Assembly (NCBI GenBank): GCA_039545275.1
Contig: BCHS01000001.1
Span: forward strand, 2,000,853 to 2,064,852
Direction: 5' to 3'
Length of the DNA: 64,000 nt
From: Pseudomicrostroma phylloplanum
Lineage: Eukaryota; Basidiomycota; Exobasidiomycetes; Microstromatales
In this document: in pieces, positions 1-13,877 of the stretch
How the letters are laid out: each line of letters opens with the position of its first letter
Numbering within the stretch: position 1 is the first letter of the stretch
Program-made: the position numbers and the translations under genes
The notes under the pieces: generated by a model
Database searches by the model: none
What the model saw: only the letters and a program-made list of their open reading frames with translations
Told to the model about the DNA's origin: nothing

Positions 1-1838
1 CGGTTACAACCGCCGCCGGCCAGCCGGCCAGGGGGCGGAGCAGACCAAGACCAAGACCAAGCAAGGCCAGCTGACCTTTCTCGGCAAAAAGGCATAGCCT
101 AGCGTAGGGGGTGCTCTGGGCGGTGGGAGAGAGCCACACACACACACGTACACGGACCAATACCTGGACTCGCCAAGGCCTCTCGCTCGCCTATTATTGT
201 CCCTGTCGCCTACCCACACCCATCAGCATCCTCACGTACCCACGGTCCACATAAGCTGCTGGCCACGTCGTCTTTCTGGATCACGTCACGCTGCCAGCCA
301 GTCTGTATGAATGATGAGCCTTCCAGCTGACTGCCTGTGAGCGATCAGGGTCTGGCTGTGCTCCACGGCGGGTGATTTGTCCGTGCGCCTCCACGCTGCG
401 CCTACGTAGCTTGGAATCGCGTGCACCCTTGGTCTTCTTCTTCGCGTGCCAATCTGCATGCTTACCAAAGAATCTGAGACGCCCTTCCTAGCGCTCCGCT
501 CCGATTCGCCGGGCGTGCGTGCGTGCTGTGCGGAAAGGAAATCTTCCATACGCCCGTCTGTCCGTCTGTATGTGATCTTCGCTTTGACAATGGCTTACAT
601 GATCATTCCAAATGCCATTGGGACTGACTGGTTGGCTGGCTGGCTGACAGCAGCCTGTGCCTTTGACAGCTAGCTAGCAGACCGACACTCGGTCGGCCGG
701 TTGTGCGATCTCGCATGAATTCGCGTGGCTGAGCTTTCAGCCCTCAGCCGTAGAGCATTAGCGTAATCACCCCCTCATCCATCCCCTCTCTGCCGCTTGG
801 CATCTCCCACCTTCCAACCGAATTCAATTCCATTGTGATTCAACACCCTTTGTCAACCCACGTTTTCGCTTGCAAATTCGCCGAAGCCGAATGCCGAGGG
901 CAGAGCTGCACTTCTGACACACAATGCACGTCGCAAGGGGGGTGAGGGCAGATCTCCTTGATCGATCGGTTCATTGATTGATGTGATGGTCTGTCAGCCG
1001 GGCTGTCTTTGTCAGTTGAAACAGAAGAGGATGATCGTCTTGATGGGAGATTGGCAAAGCAGAGAGTGAGGCGAAGGGCCAGAGCTACGTGAAAGTCGCA
1101 CGCAGGAGTGGGTAGGAACCAGTGCATTACTGACCTCATCCTCCGAGAGTCAAGCTAAGCACGCTCTCACGGTCAGACTCGTAGCACACACTCACACTCA
1201 CACACACACACACGGTATCTCTTCTTTCGTGATAGAACTGGTACTAGTGAAATTGACAATGGAGAAAGCACGGAGAAACCTGGGAACAAATGCATGAAAG
1301 GGCGCAGTCTGGTACCGACGCCCATCGGGGTTTTTGGTCAATTAGAGGCGGAACAGGACCAAAGAGAGAGTGAGGTGAGGTGAGGTGAGATATGAGGTGG
1401 AAAGGTGAGGTGTGAGGGGGGGGGNNNNNNNNNNNNNNNNNNNNNNNNNNNNNNNNNNNNNNNNGGGGGGGAGTGGCGAGCGGAATGACTGTAGTGTAGT
1501 GAGGGTGAGGTGATAAGACGGTTGGAAGCCAGTAACGATGGGAAAAGACGAGCAGCAGGTAGCAGCAATTGGGAAAGAGAAAGACGAGCAGTGGGAAGAG
1601 GAATCCGGAGACGTGTATGTGTGTCGTTGAGGCTGAGCTAGAGACTGTGCTGGTTGTTCTATCTCGTATGTGTGTCAAAGGAGTGTAGGTGAGGGAGGGC
1701 TTTCGAAAAGTCGCCTCCGATTGAGTCAAGCGCTGGCGCTACAGAGAGGATGATGAGGGTCCGGAAGACTCTTGTCCGCTACGAGCTACCTTGCTGCTGT
1801 CCCTCTGCGCCTCTTGCTCTGTTTTGCTGTCGGTCCAT
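1..1838. other. Intergenic, no gene seen
   Basis: No reading frame here has family resemblance or a convincing exon structure. The stretch contains a CA microsatellite near 1186-1213, a run of GAGGT-type direct repeats near 1371-1420, and a block of undetermined bases. It lies 3' of the secreted-protein gene that ends at 1839 on the minus strand, so part of it is probably that gene's 3'UTR. Confidence 0.5.
1425..1464. other. Assembly gap of 40 N
   Basis: Forty undetermined bases flanked on both sides by G runs, inside GAGGT-type repeats. The G run probably stopped sequencing, so the true gap size is unknown. Single undetermined bases also occur at 18534 (in a PTEN-gene intron) and 33149. Confidence 0.95.
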
Positions 1839-4300
1839 CTAGACGACGTAGAGGTTGACTCGGGTAATGGTGACTCCCGAAGTGTCAAAGTTGGTCCAGG
1901 TGGTGGTATTGTAGGCCGCACTGACAAAGCAGTCGTTGTATCCACTTCCAGAGCACAGCATGAACATCTGCATCGTCGCCGTAGTCGGTGTGCTTCCACT
2001 CGGGTTGGTCCAGATGGGTGTCAACTTGCCTGAAGAGGCCTTTGTCCACGCAAATGCCTCGGCGGCAAAGTAGCCAGTGTCACTGTTGGAGGTGCTTGGG
2101 TACACAGTCGAGCTGACGGGGGCAGTGTCCGTCAGCAGCAGATACTCGAGCATGTCGGGCTGCACACCTGTGTCGGAAAGATCCTGCACCTCGAAGCCGA
2201 CGTAGTTGAAGCTTCCATAGTCGGTCGTATCATTCATCTGCAGACCGATGAGGCCTGAGACGGTAGAAGTCACCGTCGAGGAAACGACGGAGACGAACAT
2301 GCCGTCATTGGAGGTCGGATCGAGCAGGAAGGCGTAGGCATCCTCGTCTTGAGATGCAGACAGGAGACCGTAGACGCTTGCAGAGCTCCAATCCCTCACT
2401 TGGATCTGGCTGGGACCCGCCGTATTGCTGGTGATTGTCGTGCTGGTGGACGTCTTGGTGGTAGACGTCTTGGTGCTAGTGCTGCTCGTGCTGGTGGTGG
2501 CGGTGGTGGGCTTCGTACTCGTAGACGTCTTCGTCGTGACAACGGTAGTCGTCTTGCTCCTATCGATCGAGGTAGGTGGGATGGGGTGCGGTGATAATGA
2601 AGGTAGGTCAGAATGTGCAGTGGGCAATGGACGGACGCATCTTCGGCCTGTTCACTCACAAAGTGGTCACGGTCTTTGGTGTCGAAGTGGAAGTCGACGT
2701 AGACGTCGTCAGAGCGTTGATAGTCGAGGTGACTGTCTGCCAGTAGGTCGTCGTTGGCGGCCGGGTGGTAGTGGTGGTGGTGGCAGTGATGTATTGGAGG
2801 TACTGGGTGTACGTATCAGTTCCCTGGGGTCCATCGACAGTGGCTGTGGTGGTAGTGGTGGTGGAGCGGATAACAGGGGACGCTGTAGTATAGCGATACG
2901 ACGTCACGGTGTTAGTCATGGTCTGTCAAGGATAGGGGAAAGGTGGGAGGAAGAATTGTCAGTACTGAGCTTCTCCTTGACCATACATGGTAGTGGTGCT
3001 GTCACTGCCGCCGCTGCCGATGACTCACTGAAGTGGTTGTAGAGCTCGTGTCGGCCTGAGCTACATTTAGCGCCTTTCGAGACTGCGAGGAGCCATCTTT
3101 GCAGATGCACGACAGACTGTAGCTGTTTGTGCTAGCCGCCGTACACTTGCTGGTCGCGGACCCATTGTGAGTTGAACAAGCAGTGCCACAAGCACTGATG
3201 TACGCTTGACAGAAAGTCGCTGCCCTCCTGTCGAGCTGATGCAATTCGATCTCGTCATCATCGTTCTCCTCCTCCAGGTCACGAGCCTTGGCTGTAGCAG
3301 TCGACTTTGCGGTACTCGACGTCTTTTTGGTGCTCGACGTCGTCTTCTTTGTGCTGGACGTCGTCTTCTTTGTGCTGGACGTCGTCTTCTTTGTGGTCGA
3401 GCTACTGCTCTTGGCCGTGCTCAATGACGAACTCAGAGCGACACTGCTACCTTGCGCCAAGACTTGTACGGTCGTCGAATATGCCGTCGTGTAGACGGTG
3501 GTAGTCGACGTGACAGCAGCGACCGTTGTCCCCGTAGAGGCAAGTACAGTCGACGTGACGGTCGTCAGCAATGTGGTTACCCCAGTCGTTGGGGGAAGCG
3601 TCGAGCGTGAGATAATGGTTGAAGTGATGGTGGGTAAGGTGGTGGATGTGGTGGTTGTAGAGGTACTGCCGGGCAGTGTTGTAGTAGTGGAAATGGTTTT
3701 GCAGACCGAGGACGTCGTTCGAATCGTCGACGTCTTCACGACGGTCCGATCCGTTGTGGCCATTGTAGTCGCAGCGACCTTCACGGCTGCACTAGGGGCC
3801 TGATTGAGTAGCACATTGGCCGTGTAGTCGGTCGTTCCGCACCTACACCGCACACTGAGGCCAAGCGATGAAGAGGTGCTGGACGACTGACTGCAGAGGT
3901 AATTCCTACTCGTCGAGTTGACCTTCGTACAATAGCTCGTGCAGTTTGTGGAAAATCGAGCGCAGAAGTCTGTGACCTGGTCGCGCTTGACCATTGTCTT
4001 CATGGGAGGTGTCTCTCTGGTGAACCTCGCCTTGAGGGAACGCGCTACAGTCGAAGCCGAGCGCCATAGTGACTTCTTTCCATTTGTGTATTCTGCCCTC
4101 TGTTGAAGACTGTCAGCTACTCCCACCGATGGAAGACGGCGTTTGCCAACCTGTTTCACTGGCCTACCACTGCCGCCCTCCCCCCTGCTTTGTACATTGC
4201 TCCCTGTGAGCTCATTTGCTTCTGTCTGACTTGTGACAGCAAGAACAAAGAGCAGCAAGAAGATGACGCAGCTGCTGCTGCGAAGGATCAGAAGTCGCAT
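1839..4300 (-). CDS. Thr/Ser-rich secreted or cell-wall protein with two cysteine modules
   Basis: The model has three exons (4300-3029, 2922-2660, 2559-1839) with gtgag donors and cag/tag acceptors. Phases close exactly to give 751 residues. I chose the Met at 4300 because it starts a clean signal peptide with a long Leu/Val/Phe core; an upstream in-frame Met at 4357 would add 19 residues. Two cysteine modules share the order FC-x6-C-x3-C ... C ... L-x-C-x-C: one lies soon after the N-terminal basic region and one follows a Thr/Ser tract with KKTTSSTKKTTSST repeats. Very long Thr/Ser runs, expected to be O-mannosylated, follow. The last ~200 residues are a less biased, probably beta-rich domain. 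The layout is that of fungal wall or adhesin-like proteins. No enzyme motif is visible and I do not recognise a named family. Confidence 0.75.
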
Positions 4301-6353
4301 CCGATGCTGCCTTCGCCAAGAGGTGGCCCTAAAGAAGATGAGGACGATGGATCGCAATCACAGTAGGCCCATACGTTGATGAAGAGGAAAGGCACGGCAG
4401 TATAGTCGTTTCAAGGGCGTGAGAGAGAGGCTCGGAGCGTATGGGACCAGCCAGAAAGATCAGATGCTCGCGCACTGCGAAGCAAGACGCTTGGGTAAAG
4501 CCCAGATGAAGAACCGGACGGATGGCAGAGGCAGCTTGGGATGTCGAGGAAGTAGTTGAACGAGGATGATAATGAGGTGAGGATAGTTATGGAAAGAGGC
4601 GCAAGATAGATGGACGAATAGGTGGCGGGATGGTACTGCAAAAGCGTAAGAATGGGGGCCAAGGATAGATCTAGCGGGGTGAAGCTCCAAAGGGATATGG
4701 ATCCAGTGCTGAAATCTCGTCACAATGTCTCTTCGGCTGCATGGTCAGCACGGAAGGGGCGGAAGCTCTGCCCCCCCACCTCGAGTCTAAGCGGCATAAG
4801 GCCGGGAGTCCGAGGGCAAGACTGGATGATACCTGTGTCCGGCCGTACGCCACAGGCTTCCTTTCTGCCCAGCGTTTGTCTCTGTCGCTCCGCCCTGCAT
4901 TGTCGTCATTGCCTTCGACTTTAGAGTACAAGGTTGGTGAGCGGTCGGAAAATCGGATGCGACGCACTTCTCCCCTGATCTCGTATTCCGACACCGATCT
5001 GAACATAGCAACGTCGGAGGTTTTGGCATTCGGCGGCAGCAGAAGAGGCCAACCGAGGCCGAGGAAGCGTGTCAGACCTTGGGAAAATGCAGGCGACATG
5101 CAGCCATCTGCCCGCGTAGAAGGTGCGTGGACCGTTCCGCGTGGCTTGACGCATGCAGACCAAGGCCAAGTCGCACACGTCTTGCGCTTGCTCCCCTCTT
5201 CGATTCGCACACCACCACCTTTGGCCAAGCGTCGCTGGACGAACGGTCTTTGCATTCAGCCCGATCCAAGGGTGATGGGGGAATCCATCGCCTTGAGCCG
5301 CCGGGGAATGCAAATGGGCCCTCCTTTCTTCTCCATCTGCAGCTGTCACCGCGGCCCTTTACTTTGCCGCAATCACACCGGGCAAGGCTTCCTTTGTCAG
5401 GTTGGGGGGTCCTTTGTGCCCACCTACGAGGGTGATCTCTGGCGACATCGCTTCCGAGGGCTGTTAGCTACCACTTTCCTTAGCAGTTCCGCTTACGATC
5501 GACGGCAAAGACGGCAAAGGCCCATCGTTGACCCGTCAGATCTGGCGTCGGAGTGCCAAGTCGGAGTCGGTAGAAGCTCGATGCACCAAAGCCACGCAGC
5601 AGGACGCTTCGTTCCACTCCTGCGCCACTACCCGCCTCGGCCTAAGATCGCCGGACTGTCCACCCCCGCATTCATCTCCCACGTCGCCGCATGAGCTCAC
5701 AATGGCGCGACGACAGTGCTTTCGATCCTGGCGTCATTGTTCTCTCGTGCAGAGCGGGCCCCGAGGAACACCCTGTCGGCAGACGAAGCGGAAGGTAAGT
5801 CGCAGTGGCGGAGCCATAGAACCTTGCTTGACTTGCCGCCTGGATGCGAAAGAAAGACTATGCCCGGGCTATGGGCGAGGCAGTGGAGCACCTCGATGCG
5901 ACCAGGGCAATATTCGGCTGACGAAACTCCATTGTCTCCATCTACTCAGATTGTGGGTTCTGCCCCAAGCCTCGCATATCCCTTTCTGAGCTACTGCTGT
6001 ATGTCGTGGGCAACGGTCTCTCTCTCAATTGCCGGTCCGCTTTGCTCGGCAGCCTTGGCTCCACCATGCGGAAGAAGAGGGGGCCGGTCTCAGTAGATCC
6101 CGTCGCACTCATGCCGATCAGACTGAAGATGCGCCTACATCATCGACAAAGACTACTCTCCCTCGCTTCTGACCTTGCATAACTTGTCCACAGCACCCTT
6201 GGCGAGTACCATTTCGTACCCTAAAACCTCTTCACATTGGTGCCTCTTCGACCTTTGTGCCCCCGTACTTCCACGACGGGTGATCTACTTCACTCTCCCC
6301 ATCCTCCATCACACACGTAGAGGTCTCCAGTCCCAAGAGCAGCGCCGCCCATC
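4301..6353. other. Long intergenic, divergent promoter region
   Basis: About 2 kb between the divergently transcribed wall protein and sedolisin genes. Both strands have open frames of 150-320 codons, but they overlap one another, look like random translation of GC-rich DNA, and resemble no family I know. I treat the stretch as the regulatory region of two secreted proteins. An unrecognised gene cannot be excluded. Confidence 0.45.
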
Positions 6354-8246
6354 ATGAAGCACTACCGCCAATTGCTGGTGCTACTCCTGCTACTATGCAG
6401 CACATCCATCTTCTCCCTCGGTGTCGAGGCCGCATCGAAAAAGACGATCAAGGCGTCGTCCAAGATCCCGTCTTCGTGGGTGAAGAAGTCCACACCTAAG
6501 AAGAGCACGGTGATGTCCTTTGACCTGTACCTCAATGCTCCGAACAGGGCCGGTTTGCACACCAGGATGACCAGTATCTCGAAGAATCCGAAGAAGAGTT
6601 GGCTCACAAGCGCAGAAGCTGCCGCTTACGTCACCCCTACGACTACGTCGAGGAACGCTGTGATCAAGGCGCTGAAAGCAGCTGGTATTCCTTCTGCCAA
6701 TCTGACTTGGTCCACCTTGAAGGACCGTGTGACAGTCAAGACCACGGTCAGCAAGGTTGAGACTTTCCTCGACACTACCATTTCATCATACAGTCACAAT
6801 GGCGAGATCTCTCTGCCCAAGGCTAAGAGCGTTACATTGCCAAGCAGTATCTCTGCTCACGTCTACTCGGTGGGTACCCTCCTTGCCTATGGTAGTCCCT
6901 CTCTGAACAGGGAGAACTACCAGAGCGCAGGCGACATTACGCTCAGCAGGAGACGCATGGTTGAGCGCACCGCTGAGGACGAGGCCAAGGCTATGAGCCT
7001 AGCAAAGAGGGCGACAGCGCCTCCGTCTACGTGTATGAGCTCTGGTGGCCATTACTACAATTACCCTCGCTGCCTCATCGACTACTACGGACTGCCCCAG
7101 ACTTCCAAGAGTCTGGCTAGACGTAATGATCTGGCCATCATTGGTTATTTGGCAGAGAACTTCTCTCAGTCCGATCTCACCACCGCCATGAAGGCTTTCC
7201 GTACGGACCAGCCCAATGCCGCAAAGTACCAGATGTACCTGAACGATCTCTTGGGCGCCACCAACTCGGGCTCGGACCCCTCTGGTGAAGCCGCGCTGGA
7301 TGCTCAGATTGCTGTAGGCTTGACCTTCCCTCTCGAGAGCACCTACTACAACATCGGTGACAAGGACGGCACAACCGTCGGCGCCGACACAGGAGACATC
7401 TTCCTGTCTGCCTTCCAGTACTTCCTGGAGCTAGACGCATCTGTCCGACCTTCGGTCATCACCGTCTCCTATGGTATCTTGGACGAAGCTTCTATGACCT
7501 CCACTGCCGACGCCATGTGCAATGCTGCCCAGCTCCTGTCTGCCTTTGGTACGACGATTGTCTTCTCTGCCGGTGACTCTGGACCCGACGGTACCGCTCG
7601 TGCGCAGAGCCCACCCTACCCCGACAACAGTGGCTCCTGTCTGCCATTGACTCCTTCGTACCCTTCTGGCTGCCCTTACATCTTGTCAGTGGGCGCCACA
7701 ACCGGGTACTACGAGGCCGAGCAACCGGTCTACTACGGCACGCCTTCGGGTCTGTCCGGCTACAACTGGGCATGGGCTTCAGGTTCTGGCTTCTCTGAAT
7801 ACTGGGACACGCCAGACTACCAGAAGTCGGCCCTTTCTACTTGGGCTGCTCGATCGAATGCACTGTTCTCGAGCGCCACAAAGGGTCAATACACTTCGAC
7901 CGGTCGAGCCTTCCCGGATGTGACTGCTCTGGGCGTAGACTACCCCATTGTCATTGGGGGAAGCGCCTACCTCCAAGCAGGAACCTCGATGTCCAGCCCC
8001 GTCTTTGCAGCCATCCTCGCTCTGCTGAACGGCGAGCTGCGAGACGCAGGCATGCCTACGGTCGGATACGCCCACCCCATGTTCTACGCAAACCCTTCGG
8101 CATTCAAAGACATCACACTGGGTGGTTCCTGGTGGAATTGTGGATCTGGAACAACCTATGGTTTCAATGCCACCACTGGATGGGATGTCGCTAGTGGTCT
8201 GGGTTCGCCCAACTACACGTCCTTGGCCACCCTCTACGGTCTGTAA
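6354..8246 (+). CDS. Sedolisin-family (S53) secreted serine-carboxyl protease
   Basis: Intronless, 630 residues. It starts with a signal peptide (Leu-rich core at residues 7-20), followed by a pro-kumamolisin activation domain to about residue 200. The catalytic domain has the sedolisin signature: Glu312 and Asp316 in GEAALDAQ, the oxyanion Asp408 in SAGDSG, and the nucleophile Ser545 in GTSMSSP. The C-terminal GWDVASGLGSPN is the usual calcium-site region of the family. The length matches fungal tripeptidyl-peptidase/sedolisin precursors. The enzyme should be exported and active at acid pH, releasing peptides from extracellular protein; exo- versus endopeptidase activity cannot be decided from sequence. 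The start has an adenine three bases upstream and the frame has no breaks. Confidence 0.93.
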   Translation: MKHYRQLLVLLLLLCSTSIFSLGVEAASKKTIKASSKIPSSWVKKSTPKKSTVMSFDLYLNAPNRAGLHTRMTSISKNPKKSWLTSAEAAAYVTPTTTSRNAVIKALKAAGIPSANLTWSTLKDRVTVKTTVSKVETFLDTTISSYSHNGEISLPKAKSVTLPSSISAHVYSVGTLLAYGSPSLNRENYQSAGDITLSRRRMVERTAEDEAKAMSLAKRATAPPSTCMSSGGHYYNYPRCLIDYYGLPQTSKSLARRNDLAIIGYLAENFSQSDLTTAMKAFRTDQPNAAKYQMYLNDLLGATNSGSDPSGEAALDAQIAVGLTFPLESTYYNIGDKDGTTVGADTGDIFLSAFQYFLELDASVRPSVITVSYGILDEASMTSTADAMCNAAQLLSAFGTTIVFSAGDSGPDGTARAQSPPYPDNSGSCLPLTPSYPSGCPYILSVGATTGYYEAEQPVYYGTPSGLSGYNWAWASGSGFSEYWDTPDYQKSALSTWAARSNALFSSATKGQYTSTGRAFPDVTALGVDYPIVIGGSAYLQAGTSMSSPVFAAILALLNGELRDAGMPTVGYAHPMFYANPSAFKDITLGGSWWNCGSGTTYGFNATTGWDVASGLGSPNYTSLATLYGL

Positions 8247-8477
8247 AAAGTGGCTTGCATCATTGTCATACATCTTCGGTCGATGGGCTTCTCATTGCAC
8301 CCTGCCATGGGCCTCCCTGCTCGCGAACGAACAATCCTTGCTTCCCCTGCTGTTCGTAGCGATCGTCTTGTCCCCGCCCTGTACCTCCTCGGTCACTCGT
8401 TTGCTCCTCTGCTCGCATCTTCTCTGTAATGTACATTGTCTTTGACCCGTTCCATTCTGTCTGTTCGCACTGACATC

Positions 8478-8511
<34 letters not shown>

Positions 8512-9353
8512 TGGGCAAGCTTGCACACGTGACCTTATCTCTAGGTCTCCTTATCTCTGCAACTTCACTTCTTCCCGTCGGACCTTGAAAAAAACAATTC
8601 TTTGTTCGCGCCCAGAGGTCGCTTCGTCACCACAGGGCAAGTCAGGTCAGGAATCGAAAGCGCCGCCTGCGCTGCGCTGATGGAAGCTCTATGCTCTAGT
8701 CTTCGGACGGCCTGACTCTACTTCCTTACTTCGCCTGCACCGGGGTCCCTTTGGGTCTTGGGTTGTGGCTGGCCTGGCTGGAGTCGATGTCCGAAAGTCT
8801 TCCTTCCTGGCGCGGGGAGTCCGGCTTTGCACGGGCGGGGCACCAAGGGAATGGGGAAGAAGTACCTGGCAGGCCTGCTCATGCATACCACAATGTCTGT
8901 GGTGGGGCCGAGTCGGGAAGCCTCGGAAGGGCAGTAGAGGGCTGTACCATTTTGCAATTGAAGCAGCCACTGTGAGGAGCGAGGGAGGCAGTGGCGCAGG
9001 CGGCAGTCGTGTGAGGCTCAGACCCGAACGCCGGGCTGCCTGTCTGTCTGTCTTTCTCGCACGGCCGATCTGCTGCATAAAGGCACGGGCGTCTGGTCCG
9101 TGTGCTGCGAGGCGGCGATCTTCTCTTCCTCCTGGTGGCTGGAGCCAGGCTGACCGACTGACTGACCGGATGGCTGGTAGAGTACCCCAGCCGAGGTGGC
9201 CGATCCTCCTCCGTCTTGCATCTGTGTCTGTTTTAATTGTCCCTCCTCGGCCGCACGAGCTTTCTTTCCTTTCTTTCTTTCCCCATCGATCTGACAAGCT
9301 TATACTTGCCTATCAGACCTTAGCACCCCATTCCCTTACTTGACACTTACACC
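8247..9353. other. Intergenic between protease and glutamate dehydrogenase
   Basis: Holds the protease 3'UTR, a TG microsatellite, and the glutamate dehydrogenase promoter. Just before the start codon (9240-9340) is a pyrimidine-rich tract with TTTCCTTTC repeats. No coding sequence is supported. Confidence 0.5.
8481..8510. repeat. (TG)15 microsatellite
   Basis: Fifteen uninterrupted TG dinucleotides in the 3' flank of the sedolisin gene. Confidence 0.97.
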
Positions 9354-11135
<1,782 letters not shown>

Positions 11136-11457
11136 AGGTGACAGTGTGATGAAAACACAAAGGCGCGAGCTAGAAACAAGATCATAGATGATATAGATGA
11201 ACGAGGACGTGGCAGGAGCGGTGACGGCGGCTGCCACTGTCCCTCCTTTCATTGTCCCGTCTGAGGCTAGTCTATCAATGTATGCTTAATGATCGAAAGA
11301 CAGAGAGCAAGCGTGTGTGATTGATATTGCTAGAGTGAAGATAGCGGTACGATGTTTTATGCGATTTCCCTCTTCTCATTGCCCCAGCTCTTCTCCGTCC
11401 TTCACCCCTCTTCTGCTTTCCCTCTCCACAAACGACCCAAGATGTCTGCCTAACATT

Positions 11458-11834
11458 TTACGAGTTCTTGGCCTTCTGCTTGTTCATCTCGGAGCTAGCA
11501 TCGTTCTTGACCTCCTTCATCTTGTCGCCCATTGCGTCAGTCGCAGCGCCCACCTTCTGGCCCATGGTGGCATTGTCGCTCTTTGCCTCGGCCTTGTTGG
11601 CCTCCTTTGAGGCAGCGGCGCCTGTACCGGCGACTGAGTCTGCTACGGCCTTGCTGTAAGGAGAGAGGAGAGGAGAGAGGAGCAACGAGGGTGGAGGGGA
11701 GATCAAGGAGGTCAGCAAGGACACTCCTGGACCGGGTCACTCCCAGGTAGCGTGACTCACGCAGCATTCTTGACAGTGTTCACCACAGTCTCGGGTGCAG
11801 ACTTGTTGAGAAGATAAGGAGTGACGCGGAACAT
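11458..11834 (-). CDS. Small Grg1-like stress/starvation protein
   Basis: Two exons (11834-11761 and 11653-11458) give 89 residues. The body is hydrophilic, Ala/Lys/Asp/Glu-rich and predicted helical, with the spacing and composition (A-K-EANK, DAMGDKMKEV, SEMNKQK) of the fungal glucose-repressible Grg1 and CCG-1 proteins. Those are abundant in starvation, stress and stationary phase, with no known enzymatic role. The N-terminal 25 residues (MFRVTPYLLNK...) are more hydrophobic than in typical members and could be a mitochondrial or membrane-binding presequence. It shares a 638-bp intergenic region with the DJ-1 gene. The family call rests on composition and short motifs, so it is moderate. 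Confidence 0.65.
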
Positions 11835-12472
11835 CTTGTGACTTTGAAAGGATTGGTGGGTGGTAAAGTGAGTGAATACAATTCAAGGAGATGGTGTGGT
11901 TGAGAGAACAGCAAGGGAACTCACGCCCGCTGACCTACTTGAAGGTCCCCTTCCCCTTGCCCGTCCCTCTCTCTCCACCACTCGTGGGCTGGTGGGCTGG
12001 CCCGGTGGTTCTGCGCCGTGCTGTCAGTGTTGCATCTCAAGGTTGGCCGAGTGACATGCGGGGTTGGAGCCTAGACCCTTGCGCCGTCGGATATCCTGGT
12101 ATTTGCCTCCACACGTGTCGTGAGCAAGTGGAGGAAAAGCAGAGGAAGCGAGGAGCCGAGCCGAAGAGTCGTGAGGGGTGCGGGGTGACCCTGTATGGGT
12201 GCGGAACGGAACGGAACGGGACGGGAATGCGAGGTGTGGCTGGTGCACAGACCCCCGCACTCTGGCCCGATCGAGTTGCCGCTCTGCAATCGCGGTGATG
12301 CTTATCTTCTTACCCCGCGTTCCGCCCCTCCACCATTGTTGTACGTACCATCCACAGGTCGCCTCCTACTCCATCGAGCACCTCTTAAGAATCGAGCACC
12401 TCTTCAAGCATCCATCGCACCTTTCCTCATCTCTTCAAACCTCCTCACCCCACCACCTCCTCCTCCTCCAAC
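11835..12472. promoter_or_regulatory. Bidirectional promoter with STRE-like motifs
   Basis: Shared upstream region of the Grg1-like gene (minus) and the DJ-1 gene (plus). It contains CCCCT at 11947-11951 and 11953-11957 and AGGGG at 12174-12178, the core of the yeast stress response element, plus GGAAC direct repeats near 12204-12224. Stress control is inferred from motif plus gene content. Confidence 0.4.
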
Positions 12473-13273
12473 ATGTCCTCTAAATCCGTCCTCATCCTCC
12501 TCTCGCACGGCACCGAAGAAATTGAATTCGCAACAGTCTACGACGTCTGTGTCCGTGCCGGCCTCTCCCCTCAATCCGTCTTCGTAGGCTCCTCCTCCCA
12601 ATCAGCCGAGGACCCCCACGGCGTCTCCTCCTCTACGCCCGAAGCGCCCTACGCCGCTACCCTCTCTCGCGGGCTAAAAGTCCTGCCTGACCTCAAGCTT
12701 CCGGACTTGGCGGGGGGCAAAAAAGCGTTTGAATTCGACGCGGTTGTTATTCCTGGTGGGGCTGAGGGGGCAAAGACGATTAGCGAGCATGGAGATGTGC
12801 AGAGCCTCATTGCAAAGTATTACGCAGATGGGAAGGTCGTAGCGGCCATCTGCGCGGGAGTGCTGGCGGTCAAAACGAGCGGGATTGCAAAGGACTCGAA
12901 GTTGACTAGTCATCCGAGCGTTAAGGATGATCTTTCCAAGGGTGAGGAGCGAGGAGGAGACAGAGATGATGCTGTTGGGAATTCTTACTGACGGTGCGAT
13001 TGTATGTTCTGCTCTTCTGCCCCAGACTACCGCTACTCCGAAGACCGGGTCGTCATCTCAGACAATCTGATTACATCGTGAGTCGTTCGCCCTACTCTCG
13101 CTCTCAGCCCAAGATCCCCTCACTCACACTCTCTTTCCTCGTCTCTCCTCGAACTTACCAGGAGAGGTCCTGGCACCTCTCTCCTCTTTGCCCTCACTCT
13201 CGTCGAGAAGCTCCTCGGACCAGAGAAGCGCGAAGAGATTTCTGGACCGATGATCCTGTCTGATAAGCTCTAA
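12473..13273 (+). CDS. DJ-1/PARK7-family protein
   Basis: Three exons (12473-12941, 13026-13077, 13162-13273) splice in frame to 210 residues. The N-terminus aligns position for position with human DJ-1: the EEIE segment places Glu18 at the residue that hydrogen-bonds the reactive cysteine. The nucleophile elbow is AAICAG, with Cys127. KLTSHPSVKDDL and a C-terminal GPGTSLLFALTLVEKLLG helix complete the fold. Family members act as cofactor-independent glyoxalases or redox-sensitive chaperones. Which of these applies cannot be read from sequence. The small second exon (52 nt) is needed to keep frame and supplies the YSEDRVVISDN strand. Confidence 0.92.
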
Positions 13274-13877
13274 GGCCAGGCCGCTCCTTCTGAAGCTAAG
13301 CTAAGCTGGGTTGGGCAGGGCCTAGGGGGAGGGGACATGTAGGTGGGGGAGGAGAAGGAATGCAGGAGTGATGGAGCGAGACGGACGAGGAGAACGAGTA
13401 GCAGTACCAAGCAAAGCAAAGTGAGCAATGAAGTACCCTTCTACCCATCCACGTCCATATCCACACTCTATATCTGCCTCAGCAAGAGAAAGGAGAAGCC
13501 TGGCGTGCCCTTGCTCAGCCTCAGTCTCAGTCTCAATCTCAGTCTCAATCTCCTCCTCAGTCTCAGTCCAACGTCTCACATTCTATCATGGGGTAATATT
13601 CAATCTGTAAACCTGTGTGAAGCGAAGCGAGCCAAGTGAAGTAACAGGAGTAGGATCGAGGCAGAGCAAAGAGAGAGAGGTGGTGTTGGTCGCAGCCCGC
13701 AGCCCGCCCACCCCGATTGATTGTTTGGTCGATAGAGCGGGCCGCGCTCAGAGGGAAGGTGGCGCAAGGCAAATGGAAAGGAAGGGGAGGTACGCGAAAG
13801 GACAGTGAGTGGTGTGCTGAAGAAGTTGAACAGGTGCAAGTCAGGAGCTAGCGGGTCACACCCAGGAGAGGCAGTGC
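13274..13877. other. Intergenic with CT-rich repeat
   Basis: Lies between the convergent DJ-1 and fatty acid hydroxylase genes. A degenerate tandem array of TCTCAG/TCTCAA hexamers occupies about 13514-13568. No gene seen. Confidence 0.6.

Noticed and set aside
2349..3803. Long plus-strand frames rich in Val, Leu and Gly
   Set aside because: Antisense of the Thr/Ser-rich wall protein; ACC/ACG codons read backwards give Val and Gly.
4741..5694. 317-codon plus-strand open frame
   Set aside because: No start context, no family resemblance, overlaps equally long frames on the other strand; reads as random translation of GC-rich promoter DNA.
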